Part shown: positions 1 through 8,102 of the stretch, one piece after another
Layout of the letters: the number at the start of each line of letters is the position of its first letter
Numbering within the stretch: the stretch's first letter is position 1
Source of the DNA: an uncultured Megasphaera sp.
Lineage (GTDB): Bacteria > Bacillota > Negativicutes > Veillonellales > Megasphaeraceae
NCBI GenBank assembly: GCA_900548635.1
Contig: URLP01000078.1
Coordinates: 1-8,207 of the forward strand
Reading direction: 5' to 3'
Length of the DNA: 8,207 bases
The notes under the pieces: model-generated
Database searches by the model: none
Seen by the model: the letters and a program-made list of their open reading frames with translations, nothing else
What the model was told of the DNA's origin: nothing
Made by a program: the position numbers and the translations under genes

Positions 1-35
1 TACACGACAAACGATGAACGACCTACGACAAACGA
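1..35. repeat. Degenerate heptamer tandem repeat (left array)
   Basis: Read on the minus strand, positions 35 to 1 divide exactly into five 7-mers that all begin TCGT: TCGTTTG, TCGTAGG, TCGTTCA, TCGTTTG, TCGTGTA. The array lies 15 bases beyond the HypF stop codon and probably runs on past the window edge. The same family, sharing TCGTAGG and TCGTTCA units, recurs in opposite orientation at 8014-8048. The periodicity is read directly from the sequence. Its function is unknown. Confidence 0.75.
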
Positions 36-50
36 CATGATAAAAGAAAT

Positions 51-2362
51 TTATGCATGATGGCCGAAGCCGTCGTGCGAAAAAGCATTATACATGGCAT
101 ACACGGCCTGTCCGAGGGCGATGCCGCCGTCGTTGGGCGGTACCGTGCTGTGCTTCAGGACCGTGAAGCCCACCCTCTGCAGATTTTTATCGCAGAGGCC
201 GAGGAGCAGGCGGTTCTGGAAGACGCCGCCGCTCAGGGCCACGGTATTCAATTTCGTTTCTTCCCGCAGGGTCTGGCAAGTGCCGACGATCATACCGACC
301 AATTGGCGGTGGAATTCATAGGCCAAACGTCCTGTATCTGCTCCGTCCAGGACGGCCCGGACAAGTTGCCGCACCAAGTCTTCTGTCGGCAGGAGCAGGC
401 GTTCAGGGGCCTGCAGAGGCGCGATAGACTCAACTGGCGGTACTTCGTGGGCTGCCGCCCAGGCCTCGGCGGCAAACTGCAGGCGCATCGAGGCTTCGCC
501 TTCAAAAGTCGAAGCCCGGCAAAGGCCGAGGATGGCGCTGACGCCGTCAAAGAGCCGGCCGGCGCTGGTCGAAAGGACGCTGTTGATCTTCTGGTCGGCC
601 AAAAAGAACTGGGCCTGCCGTTCCTGAAAGCTGCAGAGCTGCAGCTTTTCAATGATTTCTGCCGCTTCACTCCGGTCCTGCGCCAGGCTGTCGATGAGGC
701 TGACGGCGATGCGCCAGCCTTCGCGGGCCGAAGCGTCGCCGCCGCGCTGCCAGAAAGGCTGGATAGAGACGTTGCGGCGGAAGCCGTGGATATCGCAGCA
801 GAGGATTTCCCCGCCCCAAATTGTCGCGTCGCTGCCGTAACCCGTGCCGTCAAAGGAAACGCCGATGAGCGGCTTTTCCCAGTCGTTTTCAGCCATACAG
901 GAAAGGATATGAGCGTAATGGTGCTGGACAGGGATGACGGGCAGCCCCATTTCCCGGGCCACCGCCGTCGTATTGTAGCGCGGGTGCAAATCGCAGGCGA
1001 CGACGGCAGGCTTCGCTTCGAGAAGCGTCGTCATGCGCTCGATGGACTGGCGCAGAGCCGTAACCGTGCGGATATCCGCCATATCGCCGATATACGGCGA
1101 GGGATAAAAGAGATTGTGCCTGCCGATGCAGAAGCAGTTCTTCAATTCGCCGCCGATGGCCAGGACGTCGCGCTCCCCTCCTTTGCCAAAAAAGAAGGGC
1201 AGCGGCGCATAGCCCCGGGAACGGCGGATCATATAGGGTTTGCCGTCATACCAATCCGTAACGGAATCGTCGGCGCGCAGGCGGATGCGGCGGTTGTGCG
1301 TCAGGATGAGGTCGCAGAGGCCGCTCAGTTCCTGCCGCGCTTCGTCATCGGTATGGCAGATGGGCGCGCCCGACTCATTGGCGCTGGTCATGACCAGGGC
1401 ATCGGGCATTTCCAAGCCGTCATCATAGGTAAAGAGCAGGAGATGAAGCGGCGTGTACGGCAGCATGACGCCGACAGACGGATTGCCCGGCGCAATGGAC
1501 GGCGCCAGTGTCTGTTCCCGCTTTTTCGGCAGGAGGACGATAGGCTTCTGGTGGCCGTCGAGGACGCCTTCTGCCCCGTCGGGGATGAGACATTCCCGGC
1601 GTACGGCATCGATGTCCTTCATCATCACGGCAAAGGGCTTGACCGGCCGCTTTTTACGCTGCCGCAAAAGCTGCACTGTTTCTTCACGGCGGGCATCACA
1701 GCAGAGGTGGAAGCCACCGATACCCTTGACGGCGATGATTTTCCCATTCAAAAGGGCCTGCCGCGCTGCCGTAATCGCGTCACGGCGCCGTTCGGGCCGG
1801 TCCAGGAGATAGACTTCGGGACCGCAGTCATTGCAGCAGACGGGCTGGGCGTCGTAGCGCCGCGTTTCGGCATGGGTATATTCATATTCGCACTGCGGGC
1901 ACATGGGGAACTCGCCCATACTCGTCCGTTCCCGGTCGTAGGGCATGGCATCGAGGATGGTCAGGCGCGGGCCGCAGGCCGTACAGTTGATGAAAGGATG
2001 GAGATAGCGACGGTTCGTCTTGTCGAAGAGCTCGGCCTTGCAGGCATCGCAGACCGCGATGTCCGGCGAAACGAAGATATCCCCCTTTTCTTTGGCGCTT
2101 TCCACGATGGCAAAGGACGGATAAGGAGGCTTCTCTTCCGTCGTCACGACGACTTTCAGGATGGCCGAGCGTGCCGGCGCCTTCGCTTCCAAGTCGCGGC
2201 GAAAGGCATTTAGTGCGTCCTTTCCGCCCTGGGCCAGGATTTCCACGTACGAGCCTTTATTGCAGACCGTACCGCAGAGGCCGTGGGCATGGGCGATGCG
2301 GTCGACGAAAGGCCGGAAACCGACGCCCTGGACGATGCCGAAGACACAAATCCGTTCCGTTT

Positions 2363-2366
<4 letters not shown>
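51..2366 (-). CDS. hypF: HypF carbamoyltransferase, [NiFe]-hydrogenase maturation type
   Basis: HypF uses carbamoyl phosphate and ATP to carbamoylate the C-terminal cysteine of HypE. This is the first step in making the cyanide ligands of [NiFe] hydrogenases in the cytoplasm. The 771-residue protein is full length (family about 750-770). An N-terminal acylphosphatase domain carries VQGVGFRP (residues 12-19, catalytic Arg18) and Asn36. Two zinc fingers follow, with Cys106/109, 128/131, 156/159 and 178/181 in the canonical C-x2-C-x18-C-x2-C-x24 pattern. A YrdC-like domain spans about 195-375 (KKRPVKPFAVMM; MTSANESGAP). A Kae1-like C-terminal domain has the VQHHYAH metal site (His482, 483, 486) and ALSGGVFQNR. 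The ATG overlaps the preceding NifK-like stop codon by ATGA, with GGAGG 8 nt upstream. It is the last gene of the operon and no other hyp gene is visible, which is odd for HypF. The stop is TAA. No clear terminator follows before the window edge. Confidence 0.96.
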
Positions 2367-3399
<1,033 letters not shown>

Positions 3400-3403
<4 letters not shown>

Positions 3404-4704
3404 GCTTTCTTCCTTTCCGCAAGGGCCTGATCCATAGCCTCTAAGAGGGCGATAACCCCGGCATAGCCAAAGGGCTGGATGTCCTGGTCCCAATGGACGT
3501 GAGCCGCGCCGTCGTGATAATAAGCCGCATCCTTGCCGATGGTGATATCCACGGCATGGTCCGTGCCTTCATAGTAGAGCATGGACGGCGACAAATTGGA
3601 ATAGACCTCCGTTTCCGGGCTGAGGACGGCCAGATGGCGCAGATAGACGAAATCGTCCGGTCCGAGGTTGGCGTAGATTTCGCGGACGACGAAACCGTAG
3701 CGCGTCAAGGCCAGGGCCATTTCAAAGGCATTGCCGTCCTGCATTTCACCGATGGCCACAGTCGTGCCGGCATATTTTTCCCGCATCGCTGCTACCGTGG
3801 CCTGGGCCTTTTCCTGCCAGGGCGTATCATCGATATCTGCTCCCAGGACTTTGGCCAGGGCCTGGTACTGTTTGTGGATCTGAGCCACCTGGTAGAGGCG
3901 CGTGATTTCGATACTCGGGATACCCAGGCGCTTTTCCATATCCTGTGCGGCCAGGCGTGATTCCGGATTGAGGATGAGGTTGAAGTTCGCCTGCGACATG
4001 GCCTTGTAGGCGGCAAAGTCGGGACAGCGTGAAATTTCATTGATCTCTTTGAAGCCCATGGCCCGCAGCAGGTCGTAGAGCTCGCAGTCGTCCTGAAGGG
4101 GCGCGAAGTAGCCTAAGAGATTGACCGTACGGCGATGGCGCGGCAGCTTTTCCAAAAGGGAATAGACAGCACGGCGCACGTCGACCATAGGCGGCTTGCG
4201 TCCTTCACGGGTCAGGGCGTACATGTAGCAGGGCACGACGGGCAGGCCGACGGCTTTTTCCGCTTTGCGGCAGACCCGTTCCATATCCGTCCCCAGGAGC
4301 GCATCGACGCAGGTCATGCAGATCATGACCATCGATGGCGGCTGCGGCAGGGCTTCGATAACTTCTTCAACGGCCTGAGGGATTTTCTTCAAATGACGGC
4401 CTGTGACGATATCCGTTTCATCCATGATGTAAAAGAAGAAACGATCGCTGTAGCCGCCCATTTCACTGAGGATCGTCGTATTGCGGCCGCAGCAGCCCGG
4501 TCCGACAAGGAGCATGACGGAACCGGGAATGGCCAGGCCGGCCCTTTTTACGCCGAAGCCCTGGGCACCGGGCGAGTTAAAGGCCAGTGCGGCCGGTGAA
4601 TTGTAGATGAGGTGCGTCGACGTAATGAGCTCGGCCGGGATGTTGTCACGGCCGCGTTCGACTAAGTCCTGCACCGTAATGGCATAGGGTTTTCGTTCTT
4701 CCAT
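3400..4704 (-). CDS. Nitrogenase component 1-type protein, NifD-like subunit
   Basis: This protein of about 434 residues is the larger component 1 subunit. Counting from ATG 4704, GPGCCGRN (Cys71/72) matches the NifD Cys88 region (GPVGCG). ICMTCVDALLGTD (Cys129/132) matches the Cys154 region (SECPIGLIGDD). NifD Cys62 (RGCAYA) has no equivalent, the segment reading NSPGAQG. The FeMoco-binding Cys275 region (LLHCYRSMNYI) aligns with LILNPESRLAAQDM and has no cysteine. A histidine-rich HVHWDQD near residue 404 falls close to the His442 region. It is therefore unlikely to bind FeMoco and more likely carries a simpler Fe-S cluster or an unknown cofactor. Two starts are possible: ATG 4710 overlaps the nifH-like stop by ATGA but has no SD spacing; ATG 4704 lies 6 nt after AAGGA and is preferred. 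Its closest characterised relatives would be NifD/E, BchN, CfbD and MarD; which is nearest cannot be told here. Confidence 0.87.
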
Positions 4705-4706
4705 AA

Positions 4707-5462
4707 TCATTCCTTATCTGCTGATAATTTCCGGGCCAGGTCGAGGAAAATGTGACTGATTGGCAGGTCCGGATTGCCTTCGATAACCGTCTGACCCAGT
4801 TCTTCAAATCGATTGATATCATCGCTGCGGGGAATGTCGCCAACGATGTCAAGACAGGCTTTATCGGCAAAGGCCTTCACTTTCGCTTCCTCATCAGGCA
4901 CATTGCGACGGTTGAGGACGATGCCCCGGACTTTCGCGTAACTGCGGTCGGCGAAGTTGGAGACGGCCGTATTGATGTTGTTCGCCGCATAGAGGGCCAT
5001 CTTTTCGCCGGACGTGACAATCAGTACCTCTTCGGCATAGCCTTCGCGGATCGGTGCGGCAAAGCCGCCGCAGACGACGTCGCCCAAAACATCATACAAG
5101 ACGACATCGGGATTGTATTTTTCAAATAAACCAAGATCTTCCAAGAGGGAGAAGGTCGCAATGATGCCCCGGCCGGCACAGCCCAGGCCCGGCGTCGGTC
5201 CGCCCGTTTCGATGCAGAGGATGCCGCCGTAGCCGATGCGGGAAATTTCTTCGATGCTTTCCGGGTCGTCGTCGTGCTCGCGCAGGTAATTCATGACTGG
5301 CTGCACAGGCTTACCGCCGAGGAGATTGAACGTCGAATCGGCCTTGGGATCACAGCCGATCTGAATGACTTTTTTACCTAAATAAGCAAAAGCAGCGGCG
5401 AGGTTGCTCGTAATCGTCGACTTGCCGATACCGCCTTTGCCGTAAATCGCAATTTTCAGCAT
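4707..5462 (-). CDS. NifH-like nitrogenase iron protein homolog (P-loop reductase)
   Basis: This 251-residue NifH/BchL-type homodimeric ATPase would pass electrons from a bridging 4Fe-4S cluster to the component 1 partners encoded next. All key residues are present: the P-loop GKGGIGKS (residues 8-15), switch I CDPKADST (37-44), the cluster ligands Cys95 in GLGCAGRGI and Cys131 in GDVVCGGF, and Arg98, equivalent to the ADP-ribosylated Arg100. Switch II DVLGD lies at 124-128. It is shorter than classic NifH (about 275-295), mostly at the C terminus. The ATG has a GGAGG 4 nt upstream that overlaps the stop codon of the regulator gene. Its own TGA abuts the NifD-like gene. The linked component 1 genes argue for a complete reductase, not an orphan ParA/MinD protein. 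The family call is very secure; the electron acceptor is inferred. Confidence 0.95.
   Translation of the reverse strand: MLKIAIYGKGGIGKSTITSNLAAAFAYLGKKVIQIGCDPKADSTFNLLGGKPVQPVMNYLREHDDDPESIEEISRIGYGGILCIETGGPTPGLGCAGRGIIATFSLLEDLGLFEKYNPDVVLYDVLGDVVCGGFAAPIREGYAEEVLIVTSGEKMALYAANNINTAVSNFADRSYAKVRGIVLNRRNVPDEEAKVKAFADKACLDIVGDIPRSDDINRFEELGQTVIEGNPDLPISHIFLDLARKLSADKE
4711..4715 (-). promoter_or_regulatory. Ribosome binding site deciding the NifD-like start
   Basis: AAGGA on the minus strand is directly adjacent to ATG 4710 but 6 nt from ATG 4704. The spacing supports initiation at 4704, two bases after the nifH-like stop codon. Confidence 0.6.
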
Positions 5463-5470
5463 AAGCCCTC

Positions 5471-5722
5471 CTACTGCGGCATGGGCGGATAAATCGTCTT
5501 CGTGCTGACATCCGGCAGCATGCCCAGTTTGCCTGACAGCGCACTGATGGCATCCTGCGGTGCATCGACGATGAGGCTGATGACGTTGATATCCTTTTCC
5601 TTATAAGGCACGCCCATGCGGCCGACGATATATTCACCATATTCATGCAGGATTTCATTGAGTTTCGGCGATTCCTGGCGATTGCCGACGATAATGCCGA
5701 TTAAAGCGACGCGTGTATCCAT
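5471..5722 (-). CDS. TM1266-type putative iron-only hydrogenase system regulator
   Basis: This 83-residue protein begins MDTRVALIGIIVGNRQ and contains LNEILHEYGEYIVGRMGVPY, VISLIVDAP and ISALSGKLGMLP. That pattern matches the small TM1266 family (putative iron-only hydrogenase system regulator), which has an ACT/ferredoxin-like fold and usually sits beside hydrogenase or hydE/F/G maturation genes. Its biochemical role is not established. Here it is the first gene of a nitrogenase-like operon, 8 bases before the nifH-like gene, suggesting it senses or controls that system. The frame stays open 45 codons upstream, but ATG 5722 has an AGGAGG site with 7-nt spacing and gives the family's normal length. 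The upstream frame crosses a terminator hairpin and is not taken as coding. No DNA-binding domain is visible. Confidence 0.88.
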   Translation of the reverse strand: MDTRVALIGIIVGNRQESPKLNEILHEYGEYIVGRMGVPYKEKDINVISLIVDAPQDAISALSGKLGMLPDVSTKTIYPPMPQ

Positions 5723-5914
5723 AGTATTACCTCCTGTTTTCCGATACAACAAAAAGGCTGCTGCATGCGGCGGAAAACCTTCATGCAACAGCCTAATCAT
5801 TTCGTCAATACTGTGCCTTCGCCTCGTCTGCGCAGTCTGTTCTTTGCAGGCGAGCACGGCTGCTCATTGATAAAGTTTTCCGTCAGGCAGACCCTTGTGG
5901 AGCACTTATTTACA
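5723..5914 (-). ncRNA. Long 5' leader of the nitrogenase-like operon, candidate riboswitch or attenuator
   Basis: About 190 nt separate the predicted transcription start (about 5914) from the regulator ATG. Visible stems are GAGCA/UGCUC with a GCCG loop (5851-5864), CGCCU/AGGCG, and a possible closing stem GUGCU/GGCAC. GUCUG and two CAGAC words could pair alternatively. The leader ends in an intrinsic terminator. I do not recognise a known riboswitch class (not SAM, glycine, cobalamin or c-di-GMP by eye). A 20-codon ORF (5867 to 5805) with a weak ribosome site could instead be a leader peptide. The operon is regulatory by architecture; the signal is unknown. Confidence 0.5.
5751..5794 (-). 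terminator. Intrinsic terminator within the operon leader
   Basis: On the minus strand the arms at 5794-5782 and 5767-5755 (AGGCTGTTGCATG and CATGCAGCAGCCT) form a 13-bp stem with a single G-U pair and a 14-nt loop, followed by TTTTTGTTG. It lies 28 bases before the regulator ATG and downstream of the promoter at 5921-5950. No promoter fits between it and the gene, so read-through is needed for expression. It could also end transcripts of the upstream symporter gene. Confidence 0.8.
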
Positions 5915-5920
5915 TTTCTT

Positions 5921-5950
5921 ATTATAACAGATTTGGTCTAGTATTGCGAA
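5921..5950 (-). promoter_or_regulatory. Sigma-A-type promoter for the nitrogenase-like operon
   Basis: The minus strand shows TATAAT (5926-5921) preceded by TG at the extended -10 position, and TTCGCA (5950-5945, 4 of 6 matches to TTGACA) at 18-bp spacing. It begins 4 bases after the symporter stop. The predicted start is near 5914. Confidence 0.65.
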
Positions 5951-5953
5951 TTT

Positions 5954-7210
5954 CTATTCAGTTTTTCCATGGATAAACGCATGGTACTTTTCATTGAATA
6001 CGGCTTTATTCAAATCCTTTTCCCAGCAGGCGACGACGACCGTGGCCATGCAGTTGCCGCAGACATTGCAGATCGTGCGGATCATGTCCAGGAGACGGTC
6101 GATGCCGAGAAGGATGGCCACGCCTTCTGTCGGCAGGTTGAAAGCGGCTGCCGTAGCGGCGACGACGATGATGCCTGCACCGGGGACGCCGGCGATGCCC
6201 TTGGTCGAAAGCATAAGCGTGACCATGACCAGGAGCTGCTGCTCAATAGGCATCTGGATGCCGTAGAGCTGGGCGATGAAGAGGATGCCCGCCGAACTGT
6301 AAAGCGTCGAGCCGTCGAGGTTGAAGGAGTAGCCCGTCGGCATGACAAAGGTAACAATCGCTTTCGGTACACCTAAAGCTTCCAGGCGCTTCATGGCACC
6401 GGGCAGGGCCGCTTCACTGCTGGCCGTAGAAAAGGCCAGGATGAGGATATCTTTCAGGGCGCGGATGACATGGAAAAAGTTGATGCCCGTAAACAAGGTA
6501 GCAATGGTCGCGACGATGCAGATGAAAAGTGCTGTCGCCCCGGCCACGGCAACAATCAGCTTGCCCAGGGGAATGAGCATGGCAATGCCGTAGCTGCCGA
6601 CGGTATAGGCAATCATCGCGAAGACGCCGATGGGAGCGAAGTGCATGACATAGCCCGTGACTTTGAACATCGCTTCGGCAACACTCTGGCAGATATCGAC
6701 AATCGTTTCCCCTTTGCCGCCGATATGGGCGACGGCAACGCCGAAGAAGCAGGAGAAGAAGATGATTTGCAGCATGTCCTGACGGGCCATAGCATCGACG
6801 ATGTTCGTCGGCACAATGTGGATAGCATAGTCGACGAGGTCGACGCTGTGCTGACTGGCAGCGGCTGCATTGGACGCATCGCTGGCCGAAGCCGCCAAGG
6901 TGACGCCGAGGCCCGGTTCCGTAATATTCATGACCAAAAGACCGATGGCCAGGGCAATGGTCGTCGCGAACTCAAACCAGACGATAGCCTTGCCGCCGAG
7001 GCGGCCGAGTTTCTTGAAATCACCCGTACCGGCAATGCCCATGACGAGGGTACTGAAAATCAAGGGAACGACGATCATCTTAATCATGCGCAGGAAGACG
7101 TCGCCGAAAGGTTTCAGCTTATCGCCGAAATCAGGAAAGAAATAACCGACGAGGGCACCGAGGACCAGGCCGATTAAAATCTGTGAACTTAAGCCAATTT
7201 TTCTCTTCAA
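5954..7210 (-). CDS. Dicarboxylate/amino acid:cation symporter (DAACS), glutamate/aspartate type
   Basis: This 418-residue inner-membrane protein belongs to the GltP/GltT/DctA (GltPh) family, of full length. Diagnostic motifs are the serine-rich hairpin STASSEAALP (261-270), SFNLDGS (295-301, equivalent to NMDGT), STKGIAGVPGAG (335-346, second re-entrant hairpin) and GIDRLLDMIRTICNVCGN (369-386). Aligned by eye to GltPh, Asp375, Arg378, Thr379 and Asn382 match the substrate residues Asp394, Arg397, Thr398 and Asn401. The Asp394 equivalent points to acidic amino acids and away from DctA-type C4-dicarboxylates. The Asp405 equivalent is Asn386, so sodium coupling may be altered and proton coupling is possible. 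About eight hydrophobic segments are visible. The start is TTG with AAGGAG 7 nt upstream; no ATG fits better. It is probably transcribed alone. No terminator lies before the next promoter, so transcripts may run to the leader terminator at 5751-5794. Confidence 0.92.
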   Translation of the reverse strand: MKRKIGLSSQILIGLVLGALVGYFFPDFGDKLKPFGDVFLRMIKMIVVPLIFSTLVMGIAGTGDFKKLGRLGGKAIVWFEFATTIALAIGLLVMNITEPGLGVTLAASASDASNAAAASQHSVDLVDYAIHIVPTNIVDAMARQDMLQIIFFSCFFGVAVAHIGGKGETIVDICQSVAEAMFKVTGYVMHFAPIGVFAMIAYTVGSYGIAMLIPLGKLIVAVAGATALFICIVATIATLFTGINFFHVIRALKDILILAFSTASSEAALPGAMKRLEALGVPKAIVTFVMPTGYSFNLDGSTLYSSAGILFIAQLYGIQMPIEQQLLVMVTLMLSTKGIAGVPGAGIIVVAATAAAFNLPTEGVAILLGIDRLLDMIRTICNVCGNCMATVVVACWEKDLNKAVFNEKYHAFIHGKTE

Positions 7211-7217
7211 GGCTGTA

Positions 7218-7223
7218 CTCCTT
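7218..7223 (-). promoter_or_regulatory. Ribosome binding site for the TTG-started symporter
   Basis: AAGGAG on the minus strand lies 7 nt before TTG at 7210-7208. This fixes the non-ATG start: the MKRKIG N terminus fits the family, and no ATG lies at suitable spacing. Confidence 0.7.
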
Positions 7224-7255
7224 TTCTCTTAAATCAAAAACAGCAGATAAGTAAA

Positions 7256-7284
7256 ATTGTATGCTATTTTCCTGATTTACACAA
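7256..7284 (-). promoter_or_regulatory. Promoter for the symporter gene
   Basis: TACAAT (7261-7256) and TTGTGT (7284-7279) are separated by 17 bp on the minus strand. The -35 match is only partial. Short inverted arms CCTGA (7271-7275) and TCAGG (7291-7295) surround the -35 element and could bind a regulator, but 5-bp arms are weak evidence. Confidence 0.5.
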
Positions 7285-7316
7285 GGTTTCTCAGGCTTTT
7301 TTCTCTAAAAATATAG

Positions 7317-7322
7317 TATAAT
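7317..7322 (+). promoter_or_regulatory. -10 element for the zinc-ribbon gene
   Basis: A perfect TATAAT lies 26 bases before ATG 7348. No good -35 hexamer is seen at 16-18 bp upstream. It is divergent from the symporter promoter within the same 137-base region. Confidence 0.5.
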
Positions 7323-7347
7323 AAGGAGAGAAAAGGAGTTGAGTCTC

Positions 7348-7554
7348 ATGATTTGTCCAAAATGCGGTACGGAACTGCGCGACGGCGTCCTCATGTGCCC
7401 GATCTGCGGCACGAAGCAGGAAGTCCCGCCGCCGCAGCCGCCCAAAAATATACAAAATAACCCGAAAATCTTTACCAAGACTCGGGTTATCAGTGTCTGC
7501 ATCGTCGCCGCTTTCATCATCATCGGCTTGTGCAAAGTATTCATTTTTAAATAA
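7348..7554 (+). CDS. Small zinc-ribbon membrane protein
   Basis: This 68-residue protein opens with a zinc ribbon, MICPKCG then CPICGTK (two CxxC pairs, Cys3/6 and Cys18/21), followed by a proline-rich linker (EVPPPQPP) and one C-terminal hydrophobic segment (VISVCIVAAFIIIGLC). It is probably tail-anchored with the zinc ribbon in the cytoplasm. Such short zinc-ribbon plus single-helix proteins are common in Firmicutes and mostly have no known function. The frame opens with TTG 7339 directly after the SD; ATG 7348 is preferred because AAGGAG (7333-7338) ends 9 nt before it. It is divergent from the symporter and ends 8 bases from a convergent gene. It is the only plus-strand gene supported here. 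Confidence 0.78.
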   Translation: MICPKCGTELRDGVLMCPICGTKQEVPPPQPPKNIQNNPKIFTKTRVISVCIVAAFIIIGLCKVFIFK

Positions 7555-7562
7555 GGAAAGCG

Positions 7563-7817
7563 TTAAATCCGAGAAATGACGGCATCGTCATCGATGAAGA
7601 TGCCGCCGTTCCCCATGTCTCCGGAAAAACGGTCTGTTTCCACCGAAGCCTGGATTCCCATCAGGGTATTTCGGAAGTGGAGTGTCCCTCGGCTGTAACG
7701 GTCTCCATCGGCACCGTTAAAACCATCAATATCCGCACGGTCCAACAACATCTGGCGCGTATCTTCCGATAAGTCGCCCCATCTCATTCCCAACAAGGTT
7801 CGTGAAAACATAACCAT
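7563..7817 (-). CDS. Unrecognised 84-residue protein
   Basis: I do not recognise this protein. It begins MVMFSRTLLGMRWGDLSED and ends DDDAVISRI, is rich in Asp, Gly and Arg, and has no cysteine, transmembrane segment, signal peptide or obvious motif. The case that it is real rests on signals: AAGGA lies 3 nt before ATG 7817 (9 nt before the second ATG at 7811), and a strong promoter (7917-7945) lies about 100 bases upstream. A terminator hairpin in the leader (7849-7900) lies between the promoter and gene, so expression may be conditional. It converges on the zinc-ribbon gene with an 8-base gap. It could be a fragment or a non-coding transcript. Confidence 0.5.
   Translation of the reverse strand: MVMFSRTLLGMRWGDLSEDTRQMLLDRADIDGFNGADGDRYSRGTLHFRNTLMGIQASVETDRFSGDMGNGGIFIDDDAVISRI
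7580..7605. repeat. Inverted repeat in the convergent 3' ends
   Basis: CGGCATC (7580-7586) and GATGCCG (7599-7605) are perfect 7-bp arms with a 12-nt loop, inside the 3' end of the minus-strand ORF. No U-tract follows on either strand, so it is at best a weak terminator or mRNA 3' hairpin. Confidence 0.45.
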
Positions 7818-7848
7818 CCATCCTTTCCGTTAGAGTTTTATAAAGAGT

Positions 7849-7900
7849 AAAAAAATAGCAAGGGCACGGTGTTCACTCATAAGACATCTTTGTCCTTGCT
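7849..7900 (-). terminator. Leader terminator-like hairpin before the 84-residue ORF
   Basis: Arms AGCAAGG and CCTTGCT (7857-7863 and 7894-7900) form a 7-bp stem with a 30-nt loop. On the minus strand it is followed by A then seven T (7856-7849). On the plus strand a weaker T-rich tail TTTATTCTTT follows, so it may be bidirectional. A four-codon ORF, ATG TCT TAT GAG TGA, with AAGGA 5 nt upstream lies in the loop; it may be chance. Confidence 0.55.
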
Positions 7901-7916
7901 TTTATTCTTTATGTAT

Positions 7917-7945
7917 ATTATAACTTTCACAATAAGAAAAGTCAA
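7917..7945 (-). promoter_or_regulatory. Strong promoter for the 84-residue ORF
   Basis: TTGACT (7945-7940) and TATAAT (7922-7917) are 17 bp apart on the minus strand. This is the best sigma-A-type match in the window. Confidence 0.75.
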
Positions 7946-7957
7946 TCCGTATTGTGA
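7927..7957. promoter_or_regulatory. Inverted repeat overlapping the promoter, candidate operator
   Basis: TCACAATA (7927-7934) and TATTGTGA (7950-7957) are perfect 8-bp arms with a 15-nt spacer. They straddle the -35 hexamer and fall in the spacer of the promoter at 7917-7945. The half-site TTGTGA resembles Rex or FNR/CRP half-sites, but the arms are everted relative to those sites. Confidence 0.5.
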
Positions 7958-7977
7958 GAAACAGGCGTCTGTCAACG

Positions 7978-8005
7978 CCGCAGTCCGCAGTCGGCCGTCC
8001 GCAGT
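7978..8005. repeat. CCGCAGT heptamer tandem repeat
   Basis: Four 7-mers run head to tail: CCGCAGT, CCGCAGT, CGGCCGT, CCGCAGT. The third unit is diverged. It is followed 8 bases later by a second heptamer family at 8014-8048. Confidence 0.8.
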
Positions 8006-8013
8006 TCGGAAAA

Positions 8014-8048
8014 TCGTTCATCGTAGGTCGTTCGTCGTTCATCGAATG
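8014..8048. repeat. TCGTTCA-type heptamer tandem repeat (right array)
   Basis: Five 7-mers run head to tail: TCGTTCA, TCGTAGG, TCGTTCG, TCGTTCA, TCGAATG. The units belong to the same family as the array at 1-35, in the opposite orientation relative to the window. Confidence 0.8.
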
Positions 8049-8097
8049 GGCGCCTATAGCGCCATCGTAGGGGTGTCCATACCGGCGGCCCCTACGA
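8049..8097. repeat. Pair of intergenic hairpins
   Basis: GGCGC/GCGCC (8049-8063, 5-nt loop) is followed by TCGTAGGGG (8065-8073) and CCCCTACGA (8089-8097), 9-bp arms with a 15-nt loop. There is no U-tract. This looks like a dispersed intergenic repeat or REP-like element. No gene was found in 7818-8153. Confidence 0.55.
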
Positions 8098-8102
8098 CCC
8101 AC

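Noticed and set aside
57..2213. A 718-codon plus-strand open frame antisense to hypF
   Set aside because: It has no ribosome site or family motifs and mirrors the full HypF reading frame. Long antisense frames are expected from biased codon use in a GC-rich gene.
3404..3493. 30-codon upstream extension of the NifK-like ORF
   Set aside because: It overlaps the NifD-like coding sequence. ATG 3403 has a good SD and an ATGA junction.
5723..5857. N-terminal 45-codon extension of the TM1266-like protein
   Set aside because: The extension runs through a terminator hairpin, and the internal ATG has a strong SD and gives the family's usual length.
7927..7957. Canonical Rex or FNR operator
   Set aside because: The half-sites are everted and separated by 15 bases, unlike the TTGTGA-N6-TCACAA layout of Rex or the TTGAT-N4-ATCAA layout of FNR.
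7902..8102. 66-codon minus-strand ORF across the promoter and repeat region
   Set aside because: It lies over the promoter, the inverted repeat and both heptamer arrays, and shows no protein-like composition or ribosome site.
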